Shown here: positions 1-6,694 of the stretch, piece after piece
Position numbering within the stretch: position 1 is the first letter of the stretch
How the letters are laid out: each line of letters opens with the position of its first letter
Assembly (NCBI GenBank): GCA_028714055.1
Contig: JAQTNB010000029.1
Span: 1-9,546 of the forward strand
Direction of reading: 5' to 3'
Length of the DNA stretch: 9,546 nucleotides
Source: Candidatus Omnitrophota bacterium
GTDB lineage: Bacteria > Omnitrophota > Gorgyraeia > Gygaellales > Profunditerraquicolaceae
The notes under the pieces: model-generated
Told to the model about the DNA's origin: nothing
The model's input: the letters and a program-made list of their open reading frames with translations, nothing else
The model's database searches: none
Program-made: the position numbers and the translations under genes

Positions 1-570
1 AAGATCGCCGGCGAGGTGCTTAAGAAACTCGATACGGCGCTTTGCATGGGGGTCGGGCTTTCCCGCGGGGTGCTCGCCGAAATAGGCGCGGAACCCACGA
101 GGGTCTATTTCCACCATTACCGCACGGCAAATGCCTTTTTGGACCAGGCGGCATTCAGGCTGGCGGCGCATATCCAGAGAAAAGGCTACCTGAGCATGCC
201 GATCGCCGCCTCGCAGATCGTTGACTGGCAGCGGCAGGAAGCGCACCTTTCGCACAAAAAAATCGGATACTTGGCAGGCCTGGGCTGGATCGGAAGGAAT
301 AACCTTCTGGTCAATAAGGCCCTGGGGAGCCAGTTTCGCCTGGTAACCGTATTGACCAATATGCCGGTAAAAACCGGGCACCCCTTAAAAGAAGGGTGCG
401 GTGCATGCCGGCGCTGCATCAGTCTTTGTCCGGCATCGGCGATCAAAGATGACCCGGCAGCGTTTGACCACCAGAAATGTTTTGAGAAATTGAAGGATTT
501 CCAGAGAAGGCGCCTGGTCGACCAGTATATCTGCGGGGTATGCGTGCATGCCTGCGCAGGCAAGCCCTGA
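1..570 (+). CDS. double [4Fe-4S] cluster protein, epoxyqueuosine reductase-like (5' end off window)
   Basis: The frame is open from base 1, so the first 60-100 residues probably lie outside the window; the GTG at 16 is not a convincing start because the frame continues upstream without a stop. Counting from that GTG as residue 1, the protein has the block HLSHKKIGYLAGLGWIGRNN (77-96), typical of the COG1600/QueG superfamily. Next comes a ferredoxin-like cluster motif C-x2-C-x2-C-x3-CP (C128, C131, C134, C138), then C155 and C173-x2-C176-x3-C180, enough cysteines for two [4Fe-4S] clusters. The protein ends four residues after the last cysteine, so it lacks the C-terminal HEAT-like extension of true QueG, and the second cluster motif ends ACAGKP rather than CPWN. 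I therefore call it a QueG-like electron-transfer or reductase protein of unknown substrate, not QueG. It lies upstream of nadE, separated by a promoter. Confidence 0.8.
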   Translation, partial: KIAGEVLKKLDTALCMGVGLSRGVLAEIGAEPTRVYFHHYRTANAFLDQAAFRLAAHIQRKGYLSMPIAASQIVDWQRQEAHLSHKKIGYLAGLGWIGRNNLLVNKALGSQFRLVTVLTNMPVKTGHPLKEGCGACRRCISLCPASAIKDDPAAFDHQKCFEKLKDFQRRRLVDQYICGVCVHACAGKP

Positions 571-588
571 ACCGGCCATAACATGCCC

Positions 589-617
589 TTGACCCCGTAG
601 GGTTGGTGGTATATAAT
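589..617 (+). promoter_or_regulatory. sigma-70 type promoter for nadE
   Basis: TTGACC (589-594) and a perfect TATAAT (612-617) are separated by exactly 17 bp, an almost consensus housekeeping promoter. Transcription would start near 624, only about 10 nt before the ATG at 634 and about 16 nt before the in-frame ATG at 640. The spacer includes a short inverted repeat ACCC/GGGT (592-595 and 600-603), which could be an operator half or chance. This promoter could serve the whole nadE-to-ANTAR gene run. Confidence 0.65.
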
Positions 618-633
618 CTGTGCATATACATTC

Positions 634-1356
634 ATGGGGATGAAGAACGAAATAATACAGTGGATCAGGCGGCAGGTAGCCGCATGCGGCGCAAAAGGCA
701 TCGTCATAGGCTTAAGCGGCGGGATCGACTCCGCGGTTGCTTCCGCGCTCTGCGTGAAAGCCCTGGGGCATAAGCGCGTATTGGGATTATTTTTGCCCAT
801 CGAAAGCCACGCGCAGGACCTTCGCGACGCGCGCGCCGCGGCAAAAAAGGCCGGGATCAAGACCAGGCTCATAGATCTATCCGGTATATACCGGGAGGTT
901 TCTCTGCTTCTTCCCGCTGCCGGAGCATCTGCCAGGGCCAATCTTAAACCCCGCCTGAGGATGCTGATGCTTTACTACCATGCCAATAAGCTGAATTACC
1001 TTGTCTGCGGCACCGGCAACAAGGCGGAGATCATGGTCGGTTATTTTACCAAGTTCGGCGACGGAGGCTGCGATCTCCTTCCCCTCGGGGGCTTGCTCAA
1101 ACGCCAGGTGCGGCAGCTGGCAAGGGAATTAGCCATTCCCGAGCGTATCATTACCAAGCCTCCGACGGCAGGCTTATGGCCGGGGCAGACCGATGAAGGC
1201 GAGATGGGCGTCAGTTACGCCGACCTGGATGACATACTCGACCGGCATGAGCATAAAAAACGCCAGGTCGCTTCGCCGAAAACAGTCCGCCGCGTATTGG
1301 AGATGGTAAAGAAGTCCGAACATAAAAGACAGAGGCCCAATATTTTTATCGCTTAA
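634..1356 (+). CDS. nadE: NAD(+) synthetase, ammonia-dependent
   Basis: Makes NAD+ from deamido-NAD, ATP and ammonia, the last step of NAD synthesis, in the cytoplasm. The 240-residue protein is an N-type ATP pyrophosphatase. The P-loop SGGIDS is at residues 28-33. The conserved GTGNKAE (126-132) and the FGDGGCD stretch (141-147) follow, then KPPTAGLWPGQTDE (175-188), the family's deamido-NAD/ATP lid region. No glutaminase (nitrilase) domain is present, so ammonia rather than glutamine should be the nitrogen donor; this fits a glutamine synthetase gene downstream that also handles ammonia. Start choice is between ATG 634 and ATG 640 (MGMKNE); neither has a normal Shine-Dalgarno, though GGGG at 636-639 touches the second. 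An in-frame stop at 598-600 excludes any longer form. The next gene starts 17 nt after the stop. Confidence 0.95.
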   Translation: MGMKNEIIQWIRRQVAACGAKGIVIGLSGGIDSAVASALCVKALGHKRVLGLFLPIESHAQDLRDARAAAKKAGIKTRLIDLSGIYREVSLLLPAAGASARANLKPRLRMLMLYYHANKLNYLVCGTGNKAEIMVGYFTKFGDGGCDLLPLGGLLKRQVRQLARELAIPERIITKPPTAGLWPGQTDEGEMGVSYADLDDILDRHEHKKRQVASPKTVRRVLEMVKKSEHKRQRPNIFIA

Positions 1357-1360
1357 TAAG

Positions 1361-1365
1361 GGAGG
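1361..1365 (+). promoter_or_regulatory. ribosome binding site deciding the Lrp start
   Basis: GGAGG lies 8 nt before ATG 1374 but only 2 nt before the in-frame GTG at 1368. The spacing favours the ATG as the true start, removing two residues from the longest possible reading frame. Confidence 0.7.
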
Positions 1366-1373
1366 TTGTGACC

Positions 1374-1859
1374 ATGGATGAAATCCTGGAGATCCTGGAA
1401 AAAGACGCGCGTGCCACGCCCGAAGATATCGCAAAGATGCTTAAGAAAAAGGCCCAAAGCGTCAAAGAAGCGATCCGCAAGTTCGAGAAAGAGGGGGTCA
1501 TCCTTAAGTACAAGGCGGTCATCAACCGGGAACTGGTGAGGGAAAACGATACGCACGTGCGCGCGCTCATCGAGGTAAACGTCATGCCTCAGAAGGACGT
1601 CGGTTTCGACAAGGTCGCCGAACGCATCTATTCCTTCCCGGAGGTCTCCAGCTGTTACCTTATATCCGGGACATACGATCTCCTGTTGATCGTCGAAGGC
1701 AAAGACCTGCATACCGTCTCGCGGTTTGTCGCGGAAAAACTTTCTCCCCTGGAGAACGTCAGGGGTACCACCACGCATTTTCTGTTGAAGAAATACAAAG
1801 AAGACAACGTGATCCTGAAGCACCGCGAGGAAAACAAGCGGATAGCGATCTCGTATTAA
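1374..1859 (+). CDS. Lrp/AsnC family transcriptional regulator
   Basis: A 161-residue protein of normal Lrp/AsnC length. The N-terminal part (about 1-52) is a winged helix-turn-helix: TPEDIAKMLKKKAQSVKEAI carries the first HTH helices, and EKEGVILKYKAVIN is the wing with the family's usual G-I-x-x-Y-x-A-x-x-N pattern. The C-terminal RAM (ligand-sensing) domain begins near residue 60 (THVRALIEV) and includes SFPEVSSCYLISGTYDLLL, the family's hallmark G-x-Y-D loop, where amino acids usually bind at the dimer interface. Lrp proteins generally act as dimers to octamers that sense amino acids. The position directly before an aminotransferase and glnA suggests local control of amino-acid nitrogen genes. 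The specific effector cannot be read from sequence. The start at 1374 is supported by the GGAGG at 1361-1365. Confidence 0.9.
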   Translation: MDEILEILEKDARATPEDIAKMLKKKAQSVKEAIRKFEKEGVILKYKAVINRELVRENDTHVRALIEVNVMPQKDVGFDKVAERIYSFPEVSSCYLISGTYDLLLIVEGKDLHTVSRFVAEKLSPLENVRGTTTHFLLKKYKEDNVILKHREENKRIAISY

Positions 1860-1877
1860 ACATAGGCAGGCACGGCC

Positions 1878-3032
1878 ATGAGCGAATTTGTTTCCAAAAA
1901 AGTCCGGGATTTGCAGCCTTCGGGGATCAGGGTATTTTTTGACCTGGTGCTCGGGATGAAGGACGTCATATCCCTGGGCGTGGGAGAACCGGATTTCGTC
2001 ACCCCCTGGCAGATACGCGAAGCCGGGATCTATTCGCTTGAGCAGGGCTTTACATCCTATACCTCGAATAAAGGGCTCTACAAGCTGCGCCTGGGGCTTA
2101 ACCGGTACCTGAAAAGCAGATACGGCCTGGAGTATTCTCCGGAGGAGGAGATCCTGATCACCGTGGGGGTAAGCGAAGGCGTGGATTTATGCCTTCGCGC
2201 GTCCCTGGAAGATCAGGATAAGGTCTTGATCCCGGTGCCTTCGTATGTCTCATACGGCCCGGTAACCGAGATGGCAGGCGGGGTGCCTGTTTTTATCGAT
2301 ACCTCTGCCAATGATTTCAAGCTTACTCCCGCGATGATCGAAAAGCACGCGGATAAAAAGACCAAGGCGATCGTACTGAATTACCCGGCAAACCCCACGG
2401 GCGTCTCATATACCAGAAAAGAGCTCGTCGGCCTTAGTAAGGCGATCGTAAAGCATAAGCTCTTGTGTATTTGCGATGAGGTCTACGCAGACCTGACCTA
2501 TGACTTCGAGCATACGCCTTTTGCGATCGTCCCCGGGATGAAAGAACGCATGGTGTACTTGAACGGTTTCTCTAAAAGTTATGCGATGACCGGCTGGCGC
2601 ATAGGCTATGCCTGCGGGCCGGCTGAAGTCATCGCGGCGATGACCAAGATCCACCAATACACGATCATGTGCGTGCCGATCACCGCGCAGATGGCGGCGT
2701 GCGAAGCGATGCATTCCGGCAGGGCCTCCGTCGAGGAGATGAAACGGGAATACCGCAGGCGCCGGGAACTGGTCGTCTCCCGCCTCAATGACCTGGGTTT
2801 AAGCTGCAGGAAACCGGAAGGGGCGTTCTATGCCTTTCCGAGCATCAAGAAGACCGGCCTTTCCTCCATGCAGTTTTCCGAAAAACTCCTGAAGGAGCAA
2901 AAAGTCGCGGTTGTCCCGGGAACGGCATTCGGCACCCCCGGGGAAGGATACGTACGTATTTCCTATGCCTCCAGCACCGAGAATCTGAAGGAGGCTCTCA
3001 ATAGAATAGAGATTTTCTTGAAGAAGAAATAA
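1878..3032 (+). CDS. class I/II PLP-dependent aminotransferase
   Basis: A 384-residue fold-type I aminotransferase (COG0436, aspartate/aromatic/alanine group). It transfers an amino group between an amino acid and a 2-oxoacid, with pyridoxal phosphate as cofactor. Visible motifs: GVGEPDF near residue 35; NYPANPTG (168-175), whose N172 contacts PLP O3'; CDEVYADL with D200 (pairs with the PLP ring nitrogen) and Y203; the Schiff-base lysine K233 in FSKSYAMTGWRIGY with R241; and YVRISYAS with R360, the usual substrate alpha-carboxylate arginine. All key residues are present, so it should be active. It resembles the Igamma group that includes PatA-like and archaeal-type aspartate aminotransferases. 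The amino-acid substrate cannot be assigned. The ATG at 1878 has a weak AGGCAGG 7 nt upstream. The gene lies 18 nt after the Lrp gene and 18 nt before glnA, consistent with one operon. Confidence 0.92.
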   Translation: MSEFVSKKVRDLQPSGIRVFFDLVLGMKDVISLGVGEPDFVTPWQIREAGIYSLEQGFTSYTSNKGLYKLRLGLNRYLKSRYGLEYSPEEEILITVGVSEGVDLCLRASLEDQDKVLIPVPSYVSYGPVTEMAGGVPVFIDTSANDFKLTPAMIEKHADKKTKAIVLNYPANPTGVSYTRKELVGLSKAIVKHKLLCICDEVYADLTYDFEHTPFAIVPGMKERMVYLNGFSKSYAMTGWRIGYACGPAEVIAAMTKIHQYTIMCVPITAQMAACEAMHSGRASVEEMKREYRRRRELVVSRLNDLGLSCRKPEGAFYAFPSIKKTGLSSMQFSEKLLKEQKVAVVPGTAFGTPGEGYVRISYASSTENLKEALNRIEIFLKKK

Positions 3033-3050
3033 CATAATCAGGGAGGAACG

Positions 3051-4382
3051 ATGGCTAAAAGATCGAAAGCGGAGATACTCAAGCTTGTTAAAGAACATAA
3101 GATCAAATTCATACGGCTGTGGTTTACCGATGTCCTGGGGTTCCTGAAGGGTTTTGCGATCACTGCCAATGAGCTGGAAGGCGCCCTTGAGGAAGGCATG
3201 GGATTTGACGGCTCCTCGATCGAAGGCTTTGCCAGGATCGAGGAATCGGACATGATCGCGCGCCCGGACCCCGACACCTTTTCCATGATCCCCTGGCGCA
3301 CCTCGGATGATTCGGCGGTCGCGCGGATGTTTTGCGACATCTATGAGCCCAGCGGCAGGCCTTTCGAAGGGGACCCGCGCTATGTCCTGAAACGCAACCT
3401 CGCCAGGGCAAAAGAGCTGGGGTATACCTATAACGTCGGGCCGGAGCTGGAATATTTCTATTTCAATAACTCGCAATCGCCGCAGCCGCTTGATCAGGGA
3501 GGGTATTTTGACCTGGTGCCGCTCGATGTGGCGCAGGACCTGCGCAGGGATACGATCCTCACCCTGCAGGCGATGGGCATCGCGGTAGAATACAGCCACC
3601 ATGAAGTCGCGGCAAGCCAGCATGAGATCGACCTGCGTTATGACGATGCGCTCACTATGGCGGACAAAGTCATGACGTACCGCCTGGTGGTCAAGGAGAT
3701 CGCGCGCAAGCACGGGGTGTACGCCACCTTTATGCCCAAGCCCATATTCGGCATCAACGGCTCGGGGATGCACGTGCATCAGTCGCTCTTTAAGGGAGAA
3801 AAGAACGCGTTCTTCGACCCGAAAGACAAATACCATTTATCCCAGGTGGGTAAATCCTATACCGCCGGCCTTATCAGGCATGCCCCGGAAATAACCTCCA
3901 TTACCAGCCAGTGGGTCAATTCCTATAAGCGCCTGATCCCCGGTTATGAAGCGCCGGTGTATATCTGCTGGGCGCAGATGAACCGCTCGGCGCTTATCCG
4001 CGTGCCGATGTATAAGCCCGGCAAAGAAAAGGCAACGCGTATCGAGTATCGTTCTCCGGATCCCGCCTGCAATCCATATCTTGCTTTTTCAGCCATGCTT
4101 GCCTGCGGTATGGAAGGGATGCGCAAAAATTATAAGCTTGCCGAGCCGGCAAACGACAACATCTATCACATGGGTGAAAAGGAGCGTAATGACGCCGGTA
4201 TCAGCTCCCTTCCGGAAGACCTGCTTGAGGCTATCCGCATCACCGAAAACAGCAAGCTCGTAAAGGATGCCTTGGGCAGCAAGGTGTTCGAGTATTTTAT
4301 CCGCAACAAAAAGATGGAATGGGATGAGTATAAGGCACAGGTTACCCAGTACGAAATAGATAATTACTTGCCGATATTATAA
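3051..4382 (+). CDS. glnA: glutamine synthetase, type I-alpha
   Basis: Makes glutamine from glutamate, ammonia and ATP; the enzyme is a cytoplasmic dodecamer and the main entry point for ammonia. At 443 residues it is full length for the I-alpha class. Motifs in order: the beta-grasp loop DGSSIEGF with catalytic D53; ELEYFYF and HHEVAASQHEID metal/glutamate-site segments; NGSGMHVHQS with H241 and H243; RLIPGYEAPVY; and RIEYRSPDPACNPYLAF with the ATP/metal arginine and glutamate. R62, just after the D53 loop (EGFARIEESD), matches the arginine used for glutamine feedback in Bacillus-type enzymes. Around Y372 the sequence DNIYHMGEKER resembles Bacillus rather than the adenylylated KNLYDLP site of enterobacterial I-beta enzymes, and the I-beta insertion is absent. 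Regulation is therefore expected by feedback rather than adenylylation. GGGAGG lies 4 nt before the ATG. The stop is 1 nt from the ANTAR regulator gene. Confidence 0.97.
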   Translation: MAKRSKAEILKLVKEHKIKFIRLWFTDVLGFLKGFAITANELEGALEEGMGFDGSSIEGFARIEESDMIARPDPDTFSMIPWRTSDDSAVARMFCDIYEPSGRPFEGDPRYVLKRNLARAKELGYTYNVGPELEYFYFNNSQSPQPLDQGGYFDLVPLDVAQDLRRDTILTLQAMGIAVEYSHHEVAASQHEIDLRYDDALTMADKVMTYRLVVKEIARKHGVYATFMPKPIFGINGSGMHVHQSLFKGEKNAFFDPKDKYHLSQVGKSYTAGLIRHAPEITSITSQWVNSYKRLIPGYEAPVYICWAQMNRSALIRVPMYKPGKEKATRIEYRSPDPACNPYLAFSAMLACGMEGMRKNYKLAEPANDNIYHMGEKERNDAGISSLPEDLLEAIRITENSKLVKDALGSKVFEYFIRNKKMEWDEYKAQVTQYEIDNYLPIL

Positions 4383-4383
4383 G

Positions 4384-5118
4384 ATGCCTGCCGGAGCGCG
4401 TAAAAGCCGCGAGCATTACGGGGTTTATCTTAAACAGATAGAGGCCCTTTCCAAAGTCGCCAGCCTCATTACCTCCGGGCTCTACCTTGATGAACTGCTG
4501 CGCCTTGTCGTGCAGGTGACTGCCGAGATCATGCATTCAAAGATATCCTCGCTTATGCTTCTTGATCCGGTAAAACAGGAATTGGTGGTCAGGGCGACCC
4601 AATCGGTATCGGAAGCGTATAACAAAAAACCCAACATCAAGGTAGGGGAGGGGATCGCAGGGCTGGTGGCAAAGGAAAACCGGCCTATCTGCGTGCTGGA
4701 TGTCAAGGATGACACCCGCTACCTGAACCAGGATGTGGTCAGGAAGGAAGGATTGTGTTCCCTGGCAAGCGTGCCGCTGGCGGTCAAGGGCAAGGTCATC
4801 GGCGTGCTTAATTGTTACACATCCAAGAAGCACGTGTTTACCAAGACTGAGCTGGGGATCCTTACGGCCGTTGCCAACCAGGCGGCGGTCGCCATCGAGA
4901 ACGCGGAGCTCGACCTTAAGGTCCGCAGCGCCGAAGAGGCGTTGACTATCCGCAAACTCGTCGAGCGGGCAAAAGACATACTTTCGCAGGACGCAAACGT
5001 CCTGCCCTCCGAAGCATACCGGCTTATGCAGAAACAGAGCATGGATATGCGCAAATCCATGCGCGAGATTGCGGAGGCGATCATATTGGCGAGGGAGATA
5101 AGGAGCAAAAATCACTGA
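4384..5118 (+). CDS. GAF-ANTAR RNA-binding antiterminator regulator
   Basis: A 244-residue two-domain protein. A GAF sensor domain covers about residues 15-175: an amphipathic entry helix, SSLMLLDPVKQELVVRAT, VGEGIAGLVAKENRPICV, SLASVPLAVKGKVIGVLN and the closing helix TAVANQAAVAIENAEL. A coiled-coil linker follows. The C-terminal ANTAR domain spans about 185-240 (RKLVERAKDILSQD, then SEAYRLMQKQSMDMRKSM and an IAEAIILA helix), the three-helix pattern of AmiR/NasR/EutV. ANTAR proteins usually bind paired hexaloop RNA hairpins and prevent terminator formation, often for nitrogen-use genes. The signal sensed by this GAF domain is unknown, and there is no receiver domain or phospho-acceptor. The ATG follows the glnA stop by 1 nt and has no Shine-Dalgarno, suggesting termination-reinitiation coupling to glnA. 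A candidate terminator lies 42 nt downstream, before crtI. Confidence 0.9.
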   Translation: MPAGARKSREHYGVYLKQIEALSKVASLITSGLYLDELLRLVVQVTAEIMHSKISSLMLLDPVKQELVVRATQSVSEAYNKKPNIKVGEGIAGLVAKENRPICVLDVKDDTRYLNQDVVRKEGLCSLASVPLAVKGKVIGVLNCYTSKKHVFTKTELGILTAVANQAAVAIENAELDLKVRSAEEALTIRKLVERAKDILSQDANVLPSEAYRLMQKQSMDMRKSMREIAEAIILAREIRSKNH

Positions 5119-5124
5119 TTTTTG
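5106..5124 (+). other. A/U-rich hairpin over the ANTAR gene stop codon
   Basis: CAAAAATC (5106-5113) and GATTTTTG (5117-5124) are perfectly complementary with a 3-nt loop. The TGA stop (5116-5118) starts in the loop and runs into the 3' arm. The stem is weak (mostly A-U) and has no clean U-tract after it, so it is a poor terminator by itself; it may be a mild pause or simply A-rich 3' sequence. Confidence 0.35.
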
Positions 5125-5156
5125 TGCGTGATACCTCGGGAGATCTCATGGATAAA

Positions 5157-5168
5157 CAGGCGCGCCTG
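5157..5168 (+). other. 12-bp palindrome overlapping the terminator's 5' arm
   Basis: CAGGCGCGCCTG is a perfect palindrome. As RNA it can fold into CAGG/CCTG with a CGCG loop. Its bases 5160-5168 are also the 5' arm of the terminator at 5160-5192, so the two structures are mutually exclusive. That is the geometry of an antiterminator. The short stem would need stabilising by a bound factor, and the loop does not match the usual ANTAR hexaloop. Confidence 0.4.
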
Positions 5169-5192
5169 CGATTGAACCGGGCGCGCTTTTTT
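5160..5192 (+). terminator. intrinsic terminator between the GAF-ANTAR gene and crtI
   Basis: GCGCGCC (5160-5166) pairs with GGCGCGC (5180-5186), extended inward by a T-G wobble and a G-C pair, giving a 9-bp GC-rich stem with a 9-nt loop. A run of six T (5187-5192) follows directly. This is a textbook Rho-independent terminator on the + strand. It would end the nitrogen-gene transcript, or act as an attenuator in the leader of crtI, whose ATG is 26 nt downstream. Confidence 0.8.
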
Positions 5193-5218
5193 CTTGGCTC
5201 AAAGATCGGAGGGCGGGT

Positions 5219-6694
5219 ATGCGAAAAAAGATAGGGGTGGTCGGAGCGGGAGTGGGAGGGCTCGCGGTCGCCGCGCGGCTTGGCAGCGCCGGCTTTGACG
5301 TTGAGGTGTATGAGAAGCTTGGCCGCTGCGGCGGCCGGAACAATATCGTGGAAGACGCGGGGTTCAAATTCGATACCGGGCCTTCTTTTGTATTGATGCC
5401 GGATTTTTTTGAAGAGGTCTTTGTCTCCTGCGGCAGGCGCCTGAGCGATTACCTGGACCTGGCCGTGCTGGATCCGAGCTACAAGATCTTCTACGCTGAC
5501 GGCGGGTGCCTTACCGTGCACCGGGATGCCTCCCGCACGAAAGAAGAACTGGAGAAGTTTGAGCCGGGGGCGGCTGCCGGCTACGACGGATTTTTAGCCG
5601 AGACCTCCCGTATTTACCGGCATGTGCAGCCTATGCTCTATAAGCGTTTTGGGCCGCAGGCGCTGCTTGACCCCCGGTACTGGCTGCTGGTCAACAAGAT
5701 CCGCGCATTAAGTTCTTACTGGGGCCTTGCGCGGAAGTATTTCAAAAGCGAAAGACTCTGTTATGCCTTTACGTTCGAGGCGATGTTCATCGGGGTGTCG
5801 CCGTTTCAATCGCCCGCTTTTTACAGCGTCATCAGCTATGCCGACCATGTCCAGAAGATATTTCACCCCATGGGAGGGATGTACCGGATACCGCTTGCGC
5901 TGGAAAAGCTTGCCCGGGAGGCGGGCGCGCGGATCTTTTATGATTCGCCGGTTGAAAAGATAGAAAAACACAACGGTTCGGTTCAGCTTACGGTTAAGGA
6001 TGCGGCGCAGGTGCCGCATGTGCACTTCTTCGATCAGGCGGTGGTAAATGCCGACTATGTATACGCGCAAAACTCCCTTTTGGGCCGCAGGCCCAGACGC
6101 TATGAATATTCCTGCTCGGTCTACCTTTTATACCTGGGCCTCAAGCGCAAAGCGCCATCGTGCTTCGCGCACCACAACCTCTTTTTTGCCGAAGACCTGC
6201 GCAGGAACCTCAAAGAGATATTTACAACCGGCACAATTTCAGAAGATCCGTCGTTTTATGTGCATGTCCCTACCGTGACCGACGCTTCCCTTGCCCCCGC
6301 GGGAAAGGAGATCTTCTATGTGCTGGTCCCTGTCCCGAACCTGCAAGGCGGCAGGCAGGACCTTAGCGCCGGACAGGAGGCGCGCCTGCGCAGCACGGTG
6401 TTTGAACGGATAAACAAGGCTACCGGTTTTGACACGGAGAAAGAGATCGAGGTCGAGCACCGCTTTTACCCGCAGGATTTTATAACAAAATACAACATTG
6501 CGGAGGCCGCGACGTTCGGGCTGGCCCATACGTTGGGGCAGAGCGCGTTTTTCAGGCCCGCGAATGACGATCCCCGCATCAACGGGTTATATTATGTGGG
6601 AGCGAGTACTCAGCCCGGAGGAGGATTGCCGGTTGTGCTGGCGAGTTCCCGGATCACTGCCGATCTGATCCGGGACAGGGCAGGCCGTGCTTAG
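5219..6694 (+). CDS. crtI: phytoene desaturase (CrtI-type FAD oxidoreductase)
   Basis: A 491-residue CrtI/CrtN-family flavoprotein that introduces double bands of conjugation into phytoene by successive desaturation, normally leading to lycopene, at the membrane surface. The N-terminal Rossmann fold has GAGVGG (9-14) and E32 for the ADP-ribose of FAD, followed by LGRCGGRNN and FDTGPSFVLMPDFF, the family's substrate-proximal start. The C-terminal FAD/CrtI signature is NGLYYVGASTQPGGGLPVVL (455-474). Normal full length is about 490-510 residues. GGAGGG lies 5 nt before the ATG, a strong ribosome site. No convincing promoter is visible between the upstream terminator and the start. The neighbours crtB, crtYc and crtYd support phytoene as substrate rather than a diapophytoene or a later carotenoid, but CrtN, CrtD or CrtO-like variants cannot be excluded by sequence reading alone. 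Its stop overlaps that of the convergent ispH by 4 bp. Confidence 0.88.
   Translation: MRKKIGVVGAGVGGLAVAARLGSAGFDVEVYEKLGRCGGRNNIVEDAGFKFDTGPSFVLMPDFFEEVFVSCGRRLSDYLDLAVLDPSYKIFYADGGCLTVHRDASRTKEELEKFEPGAAAGYDGFLAETSRIYRHVQPMLYKRFGPQALLDPRYWLLVNKIRALSSYWGLARKYFKSERLCYAFTFEAMFIGVSPFQSPAFYSVISYADHVQKIFHPMGGMYRIPLALEKLAREAGARIFYDSPVEKIEKHNGSVQLTVKDAAQVPHVHFFDQAVVNADYVYAQNSLLGRRPRRYEYSCSVYLLYLGLKRKAPSCFAHHNLFFAEDLRRNLKEIFTTGTISEDPSFYVHVPTVTDASLAPAGKEIFYVLVPVPNLQGGRQDLSAGQEARLRSTVFERINKATGFDTEKEIEVEHRFYPQDFITKYNIAEAATFGLAHTLGQSAFFRPANDDPRINGLYYVGASTQPGGGLPVVLASSRITADLIRDRAGRA

Noticed and set aside
619..630. Palindrome-like TGTGCATATACA as an operator at the nadE start site
   Set aside because: Only 8 of 12 positions are symmetric, which is not distinguishable from chance.
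186..941. 251-codon minus-strand frame across the Fe-S gene and nadE
   Set aside because: Antisense to clear homologues, rich in unlikely residue runs, and crosses the nadE promoter region.
2799..3836. 345-codon open frame on the minus strand opposite the aminotransferase and glnA
   Set aside because: It is antisense to two strongly supported genes, has no recognisable family motif, and arises from the GC-rich codon pattern of glnA.
4150..4180. Adenylylation site in GlnA
   Set aside because: Y372 is present, but the surrounding DNIYHMGEKER does not match the KNLYDLP-type site.
5125..5192. Canonical ANTAR paired hexaloop target before crtI
   Set aside because: I looked for two stems with six-base AnnGnn loops and did not find them; only the CGCG-loop palindrome and the terminator are present.
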